Source: Apostichopus japonicus (taxonomy: Eukaryota; Echinodermata; Holothuroidea; Aspidochirotida; Stichopodidae). From it: 64,000 bases of DNA. The DNA lies in assembly GCF_037975245.1 (NCBI RefSeq), contig NC_092576.1:27479611-27543610 (forward strand), in the 5' to 3' direction. The position numbers were made by a program, and so were the translations under genes. Position 1 is the first letter of the stretch. Every line of letters starts with the position of its first letter. The notes below the pieces were generated by a model. The model made no database searches, was not told the DNA's origin, and saw only the letters and a list, made by a program, of their open reading frames with translations. Positions 56,712 to 64,000 of the stretch are shown piece after piece.

Positions 56712-59708
56712 GTAAGACTGACAAACTGCTCGTCCCATTTTCGCATTGTGTCTTTTCTTTACAATCGCTTCTAGGCGAGTTGGTAGAAGTTGGAATACAA
56801 CAAAATCAGATGAAAGCATCCAACTTATTGATTGTAACATCCTGTAGATATTTGGTAGCTGTCTACTATACGTAATACGTTGCAAGATGATAATATACAG
56901 CAGTAAAACATACATCACAGTCCGGTTACTGTGACGCTATCAAGGTTTATTCGATTTGAAATTTAAATAAATATCTTTCCTTTTATAATCGTGCTGTATT
57001 CAAACTTGTTCGAAAAATTGGAAACTTTGCTCAATTATAGTGTGGCATTTAGTGAGTTCAGTTTCACAATTATATCCGTCGCTGAATAAAAGATTCAAAC
57101 ACGACAAATTTAACGTAAACACACATTTTAAACCATTTGCCAAATTTTGGTATATCTAACTATTATAGTAAAGTGCCAGATAATATCATGACAAAGTGTA
57201 TTTTTTATCCTTCCTTGAAACATGCAGTCAATGTAGCTATGGTCCTTCGTAATGAGGATGTTGTCCTCACCTGTAGTAAGTAAAATCCAAGTCGGAACAT
57301 TCTTTATACAGAATAAACATCTACATGATATCATTTGCCTCAGGAGATCTTGAATATGTTGTCACTATCAAGGCGAATGTATGATACGTCATAAATGACG
57401 TCATTAACCTGTTGACATAAATACATTTCAATAGCATTACAGAGAGCAAGCGGTGTCTGATGTATGAAGTATTTATACATATTTTTAAAGTAAATCAATG
57501 TAAGTCTGTGTAAAAAAGAACTTCTCTTTATAGAAAATTTCAGAAATTACGCCTTAATTATAGTGCATACCGTTATATCTATAAAACAGATAACTGGAAT
57601 TATATGTGAACAAAATACTTCAACACCAACATTTCCCATCATTATATAACAAGAAGTATTACAATCAGCATTGCTATTAAACGTAGTTCAAGAAATCCGA
57701 TTTACAGCAGTACAAGTCACAGATTTGAACTAAATTGTTGAAATAAGACTAAATATTACCGGCATTAGTCATTTAGATCCGGAGTTAAGAAAAGCACAAC
57801 TTAACCCTTTTTGGAAACCTTTTTTGTTAAAACGGAGGAAATAAAGATTGATTCTAATATTGTAATATCGGAAATAGCAGGTAGAATATCGAAGACACCA
57901 GAGGTCTCTCAAACGGGAAGGATATTGATGTCAATAACTTCCTTTTTAGCAATAATTAAACGACCATGGATATGACCTAGTTACGTATGGCGTTTGTGTT
58001 AAGACGTATGATATGTTGCCATGTTGATAAAACTGACTGGATTTGCGTTTGTAAGGAGACAGATGCGCAAAATAAGTGATACATTTGGTTGGTTTAGTGA
58101 ATGTTCATCTCGACAAACACATGAAGTAGAATTGCTTATAAAATTGTAATATTGATTAGGAGATAAAAGAAGCCTTTCGGAAAGGGGATAAGTCTGACAA
58201 GCGGTAGTAAATCATGTCAATAAAAAAAAATTGCGCGTGTACATCAATAGCCTACTGTAGACCTATGTAATGTTGAGACAGTTGGTTGCAATAGGGATCG
58301 AAAACGCGGAGTCTGTTTCATCGCAACCAATACATATGCGCAGTTACAAGCTATATCCGTTAGCTTGTATCAAAATGTCACGACAGCTATAAAGTAACTT
58401 CCTAATGACAGACATGGACTTCTAAAATACTTCGAATTTTGCTCGCGCATGCGTCCGAAAGATATTTTGGTTCGACGTATCTATGAGCACTAAGACGAGA
58501 TTCCATTCCTTTTTCCTCCCATGGCCATGGTTGTGTGATTATTCACTACACAATAGTTATATCGATTGTATCATTATGAATCATTAGGTCGTTATTAAAG
58601 TGGAATGCATGATAAGTTTTTATGATATTACGGTCACGGAGAGTGTCACTGCTAAGTGCACTTTCACCACGCGCTAAAAAAACCTCATTGCTATATTTGA
58701 TATCCCTAAATCTAACTTGATGACTAATGTGGATAAAATCAGGACTGATATCTTTTTGTGTTCATTTTCTACCTTTCAGGTATCCTAGAATAATAGCATA
58801 TGCGAAGTGTAAATGTACAAAATGCGTACACCATGAAGTACATAATTGCCGACAACTTACGGTTGATGAAGTGGTACTAATGAAAGACGGAACATGCGAT
58901 GAGGGGAATTATTTTAAGTAAGTATGACTCTTACGTCCACACAAAATCAGTGGTAATAACAAAATGTATTAAACGGTCATAGGTAATTTGTAAGGAACGC
59001 CAGTCAAACACGTTACACATATGAAATACATATTTTATGTTTTATATGAGCGTATTAGAAATAACATCAAATTAAGGCAGCGTAAAATTGTCATCAAGAA
59101 ATAATAGATTTATTGGGATTACACATATCCTCAGTTCTTACTGTAATCCTACTAGCCCATGCTACCGATCTACCAGCACGATCCACATTTTACTTTGGGT
59201 ACAAAACTTTACGATATGAAGTAGTTACTTTGTCCTCTGTCTGTATGGGTTGTTACAATCTGACGTATCGGCATGTCACGGTTGTTACTGATGTGTTATA
59301 TGATAAATAAATATTGTTATGTAAATAATGAAACTTGACTGTCAAGAAGAATACAAAGAAGGATGGAACAACTTTTTTCCTATTTCTCTTTCTTGTTCAT
59401 CGCATTGAGATCATCCTAAAATTGATGAGCTATATATGAACTGTATTATTATTATCATTTATTATTAACATTTAATGTAATTGCAATATGGTATCAACTC
59501 TTCAAGCGGTTGTTTTACAAACACTACATATACATACTAACATTACTGAATCAGTGAGTTACATGCATAATTCTGTAACTCATGTTTGTTTCTTATAATT
59601 ATACATATTATATCATTGACCCTTTCTTCACGTTACTTTTCCAGGTACACAGCGGCTCAAATCAAGATCCCCGTCGCATGTGCCTGTTCCAGAACATCGT
59701 TTAGCTAA
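56110..59708 (+). CDS. Interleukin-17 family cytokine (3 coding exons)
   Basis: Secreted cystine-knot cytokine. Exons 56110-56711, 58780-58917 and 59645-59708 join in frame (AG|G and AA|G split codons) to 267 residues. Signal peptide MLPFQQILAAVFVVMISMTS; then about 165 residues without recognised domain; then the IL-17 fold: TACPWMYDSDENEDRYPRII, AYAKCKCTKCV, NCRQL, VVLMKDGTC, and C-terminal IKIPVACACSRTSFS. W-(10-12)-RYP-x-(I/V)-x-x-A-x-C-x-C and the final PVxCxC are the IL-17 hallmarks (vertebrate W...RYPsvIwEAkC / vGCtCV). The exon break inside ED-R-YP matches the usual IL-17 last-intron position; the further intron before YTAAQ is extra. The N-terminal region is long for the family. Subfamily not assignable. 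Confidence 0.9.
58780..58917 (+). CDS. IL-17 exon 2: core cystine-knot region
   Basis: 138 nt between TTTCAG|GTA and TTAA|GTAAGT. RYPRIIAYAKCKCTKCVHHE then VHNCRQLTVDEVVLMKDGTC. Confidence 0.92.
59645..59708 (+). CDS. IL-17 exon 3: C-terminal CxC
   Basis: 64 nt after TTCCAG|GTA to TAA at 59706. YTAAQIKIPVACACSRTSFS; supplies the final two cysteines of the knot. Confidence 0.9.
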
Positions 59709-62661
59709 TTGGTTTCTTGCAAATCATTTTTCTAACAATTTTTAAGAACTGAAATCGTCTTAATTTACTGTTCAGGTATTGTTATTTCAAAAAGCAATAT
59801 CCTTGTAAAGCCTATGTTAATGTCTCTCAACGTTGGGTTTCTGATACCTCTATAGGGTTTTGTGAAAGGTTTTTGAGGTTCTATGGAAGAGTGGGTTTAT
59901 TTTATTTAGGAGGTAAGATGGGGGTGACTATACGTATGGAAAATTGGACTCCGTAAAGTCGAAAGGGTCAGTCCACATTTATTGACTTGTTTGCTCTGTC
60001 AGAACAGTCCTTGGAATCGAACAAGGCTTAGGATCTATATGGCATTTATGTTGTCATATTTAAATTTAATTGATGTTACAAATTATATATCTCGTGAAGG
60101 GATAGCAACAGTTTCATATATTCTATGATTAATATTAAGGTGAGTATGCAGTATCTGCAACACTATTCAATGTATTCCTTCTAGTTGAAAACACTTATGT
60201 TTCTTAGCTCTGCCTTTCATTTTTGGTCATCTTAGCAAATCAATGTGGATTGTAAATAATATACTTTTTATAACATTATTAATTAATTGAAAATACGCAT
60301 AAATTCCATGCATCAAGTTTCACGAATCAAGGATATGTTTTATTTATTAACAATGACACGCGACAAACACTTCACTGTTTTCATATAAGCATGTGTAACT
60401 GGATTTTAAAATGTATTGTTAAATTAACCCTAAATTAATACTTAAACTGTTAATATTTTTTGGATCAAACATAGTCGATTGTTATTGTAACCAAATACCA
60501 TGTTCTGCAGCAATGAAGTATTTGAAATGATTAATCAGGTATTGTAATATTCAAAGAAATTCCAATTATATGCATGCTCGTTTTTATTATGATTAGTAGG
60601 CGGTACCTGAAACAGCAATTAATTTTAAGAAATAACATCGACTTTTTAATCCAAAAGAAAAACGATAAAAAGTAGATAGGCTTTAAATTGATAGCCCCAC
60701 ATTCAAGATAGTTTATCAGACTAGTACATATCTTTTGCATTTTATATTATACGATACCAGCTAATATATAAACATTTCTTATACAAATTATAAATTTTCA
60801 TCTCTTATTAATATGGTACAAATTCTTTATATTTCTTACGTAAGATATTTGTTACAAACTAATCTTTGCTTTTATATGTTATTTATCACACAAAATACAT
60901 ACAATATAGTCTTTCATTTAATTGCGGTGTTTCAATTTCTACTTTATTACATTTAACATATAATTACTATATTTTGATGAAAAATATGTTGTGTAGCTTG
61001 TAAACATTACTCCGTGATTGTTGTCAGAGTTCTCGTCCAATCGTCCCTCTTCTGTGAAAGGAATAGGACAACTTCACGCACACGCGCGTGGATGCAGGGT
61101 GTATGAGGGTAAAAAAGTTTGCTCTCAGAGTGCAACCCCACACTCCCCTATATAGATGTTGGCCCAGAGCCTCACTCCTCCGTTTTAAGATCGTAGATTT
61201 CCGCTATATGACCTATTCAGCTGACCACAAGATATAGCATTTGTAATGAAAACTCTAAATAGGGCAGATTAATCCACAAATAATAAACATAACATTGTCG
61301 AAATTTCTACAGTTTGAAACAGCATTCCCGAGAACTAGTTCCCGAAAGGAGGCGATTGTACCCCGTACTGCAGTTGTCAAGTAGTAGTGTTAAAGTATGT
61401 TGAAAGTAGTTCTTTTGAGATTCAGCTTTAGGTTTCACTAATAAGTTGGTTAGCATCATGTTTGATCTCTAGAGTAAGGCAAAATATATCACCAACAGAA
61501 TGCTTTTTTTAAAATCGTTAGAAAGTTGGTGTCACATTAGTTTCTGGAACTGCTTCCTCCTTCCAGAGTAATCTCTTAATAGATTCGAGGTGTTCGATGA
61601 AGTTGTTGTCTGAGCATTGTTTGTTCCCTCTAAAAGATTCAATAATCTGAGGGACAAGGACCGTATATATTTGTATGCGGATAATAATACCAAAACCATT
61701 CACCAGTTATCAGAGATAACGAGATTTCAGTATAAAATTAGCATAAACTTTATATTGATACAGAAAATTTATACTCATATATATAAATATCATACTAATA
61801 AACATATATATATATATAGGCTATATATATAGGCCATATACATATATATATATATATATTTTATTATTTATTAGTATAAAGAATATACTAATATAACATA
61901 TGGATATATTATATGTATAAGCATAAACTGTATTATTTCAAAGGTGATTGGAGGACACGAACATCCGCTTACCTCAGTTTCGTATCGACAAATCAAGCTA
62001 TATAAGTTGTATCTTGTTAAATCCAGATCCAATGTATTTTCAAAGGTCTGTATTGGGGAGAAAAGTATGCACATATGCAAATTAAGTGTGTAGATATTTG
62101 CTATTGTACAATCTAAATAAAGTTATAATCAAAGAAAGCCTGTGTGATTGTTTACTGGTCGTGTTGCTATTTTCGCCGTTGTGTTTTGGTCAGGCTAAGC
62201 ACGTGGCGTTGTACGCACTACTATAGCTTTTTCATTGCTAATGGAAAGAGTTTTTCGCTGTTTTTTAGTTAACTTAATGTGCTTCATACATATCCCGCCT
62301 AAGCCGAACGGATGATATCGCAACGAGGGTTATGCTTAAAAAGTATCGACGGAAAGTCCATCGTCATAGACGGTTTGGCCCTGTATCCCGATTGATGGGA
62401 ATCACGTCACTTTAAAATAAAGTAGACATTTGTCGAAAGAATTAAAGGCACGTGGTTTAATCGATATTTAACTGTAATTTGCACAGTAATTATACTTAGT
62501 GAAAATCTACAGAACACGAAGAATAGAGGAATGCAGGTGTTAGTGCTATGTACAATGTTAATATATCAATACATATATACCAAAGGACTCAAGCAGTGAT
62601 TATCTCCTTAATGCAAAACTTTACTTTACAGTTATTGCATAATAATATGTAGTAAATTGTC
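59709..62661. other. AT-rich intergenic stretch
   Basis: No gene seen. 61420-61500 matches the repeat at 48141-48220 ('tagcatcatgtttgatctct' + 'agagta'). (TA)n tracts at 61795-61865. Convergent 3' ends: IL-17 enters from the left (plus), the right-hand plexin ends at 62662 (minus). Confidence 0.5.
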
Positions 62662-62868
62662 CTATTTCCCTCTCCCCGTCCACCCCATAAAACTATTACG
62701 TCTAAGTTTATTGTACGTTATGAATACCTCTTTCACCTCACTGTTGACAGACAGTATGTCCTCGTTATTGAGACTTTCCATATCCTGAACTAGGCTGTAA
62801 TATTTATCAAGTTTCGTGGAGTATTCAGGTAACAGATGTGCGTATAAATTTCTGCTGTAGGATGCATC
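62662..62868 (-). CDS. Plexin 2, last exon
   Basis: 68 codons plus TAG after TTTCAAG|GAT. The intron before it carries a CTCT/CTGT/TATA microsatellite at 62930-62975. Confidence 0.88.
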   Translation of the reverse strand, partial: DASYSRNLYAHLLPEYSTKLDKYYSLVQDMESLNNEDILSVNSEVKEVFITYNKLRRNSFMGWTGRGK

Positions 62869-63734
62869 CTTGAAATAAAAGAAAAACAAAGTAAATTATG
62901 CTTTCATTCATGTAATCTTTTACGGCATATCTCTCTCTCTCTGTCTGTCTGTCTATCTATATATATATATATATCATTAGTTTCATGCGACCGCAATTGA
63001 AAATCCATTGTGCGATGTTTCTATAATTTCCAACTTCTCTATGTTAGTAACTCTGTTTATGTATGATTTCACAATTCATAGCATTGATATTGATGCTACA
63101 TTTTACTTTCATTTAATGTATACAAGATATGAATGTATAGTAGACACGAAAATACAATAGGAAGCAGAATTACAGAATAAGACACAAAGTAAATGTTTAT
63201 ATCTAGACAGAGGTGAGATTCCTTCAATGTCTTCATTATGTTATATTTATGCTATTTTATTCTAGATTTAATTTATTCATTCATTTGATTTTGTTTTTAT
63301 TACATTTAGAGTACAAAGAGTTGGTATGAAGAGTACACAGTATAGGCAATATGAAAGGTAGTTTACTAATAACACTTGAGAGCTTAAAAAGTAAAATACT
63401 CCCCGAATGAAAAACACAAAAGAAAATGAAGCAAAGAAACTATACTTAAATAATCAACGCTTAAACAACATCCCACCGTACCACCTCCACCAATTTGTGA
63501 ACATCATGCTGATTTTGTTTTGGCCCTTAGATAGTATAACCGACAAGTGCTGATGAATAGTATTCGACCAAACTAGCCATAAAACTCACATCTGGTATTT
63601 CGTCTCTTCTGAGGCAAACATCGTGAAGAATTTGGACAAGAGTCTGAAGACAGGCCTTGACATAGTAACAATCCTGGATATCATACATTAAGGCAGGGTT
63701 ATTCAGGATAAATGTCCACAAACCCCTTGGCAAC
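62662..63734 (-). CDS. Second plexin, C-terminal cytoplasmic end (last two exons)
   Basis: Exons 63590-63734 and 62662-62868 join phase 0 to phase 0, giving 116 residues and the stop. The first reads LPRGLWTFILNNPALMYDIQ then VKACLQTLVQILHDVC, matching the plexin GAP-domain segment 'LPlRFWvNilKNPqFvFDi...vdacLsviaqafmDa'; the second reads DASYSRNLYAHLLPEYSTKL then DKYYSLVQDME, matching 'DSPtNKLLYAkdIp.Yk..V..YY..I.dm'. The tail after VKEVFITYNKLRR is shorter than in vertebrate plexins and lacks their C-terminal basic stretch. The upstream part lies beyond 64000. This cannot be the left-hand plexin, which starts at 8754 and is transcribed away from here, so it is a second locus unless the assembly is rearranged. 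Confidence 0.9.
63590..63734 (-). CDS. Plexin 2, penultimate exon
   Basis: 145 nt after GAGAAG|GTT to AGAT|GTGAGT; enters in phase 2 (one base completing a split codon). The acceptor has a weak pyrimidine tract, so the exact start is the least certain part. Confidence 0.85.
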
Positions 63735-64000
63735 CTTCTCGGGAAGGAGATGGTAATAATTAAAAAAAAAGCAAATATAACCTAAAACAATATCATTAAT
63801 GTTACATGTTAGAACTATTATCTACAATACAGGATGTTATCATTAATACATCAAACAATGAAAGACTTTTAATTATTTTGAATAAGCTGACATTATACCC
63901 ATGCATTACTTTAAGTTTGAATACAATGGAGAAGACGTTGTTTAACATTGACGGATCTGTATTTTATTTATACACTAGCTCAATGTATATCTTAAAAGAT

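Overview
The window is an intron-rich, AT-rich animal nuclear genome segment full of microsatellites, minisatellites and small transposons. GT-AG introns, plexins, an IL-17-type cytokine and an ER thiamine-diphosphate lyase (ILVBL/HACL2) point to an invertebrate with a bilaterian immune and guidance repertoire. A marine deuterostome such as an echinoderm is my best inference, not something the sequence proves.

Layout. 1-8754 (minus): ten 5' exons of a plexin (signal peptide, sema domain, two PSI domains, start of the IPT region), running off the left edge. 11.4-15.4 kb: an LRR surface-protein gene (plus) lying between two diverged direct repeats and followed by an orphan piece of its own LRRCT domain and a terminal-inverted-repeat element. 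16.3-17.1 kb: an RT fragment of a non-LTR retrotransposon. 18551-44304 (minus): a complete 13-exon ILVBL gene (625 codons plus stop); its splice frames join exactly across all twelve introns. 44.4-48.5 kb: nested transposons, comprising a Penelope-like RT split by a 1-kb hAT-type element, an L2/CR1-like RT split by a 296-bp hAT MITE, and tRNA-derived SINEs. 48.6-52 kb: foldback and long TA-rich microsatellites. 55.3-56 kb: 3' end of another non-LTR element. 56110-59708 (plus): a three-exon IL-17 family cytokine. 62662-63734 (minus): the last two exons of a second plexin, whose body lies off the right edge. The window therefore spans the interval between two same-strand plexin genes.

The most unusual signal is inside ILVBL. 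Splice junctions of four exons have been tandemly duplicated. The exon 11 donor has become a 28-bp minisatellite of about 114 copies (20801-24005), each carrying CAG|GTAGGA. The exon 7 acceptor has become about 12 copies of a 112-bp unit (28783-30093). The 5' part of exon 2 is duplicated and then interrupted by a hAT MITE. The 3' end of exon 9 plus its donor is duplicated. The second notable item is an 86-bp-arm inverted repeat at 35085-35301; each arm carries, on opposite strands, a hammerhead-ribozyme-like fold of the minimal stem-III type known from Penelope-like elements, but both lack the conserved A9.

The genes show no operon-like relationship. Plexins (semaphorin receptors), the LRR protein and the IL-17 are extracellular or cell-surface proteins; ILVBL is metabolic. 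All exon coordinates come from manual reading of splice consensus, frame continuity and recalled family motifs; no search was run.
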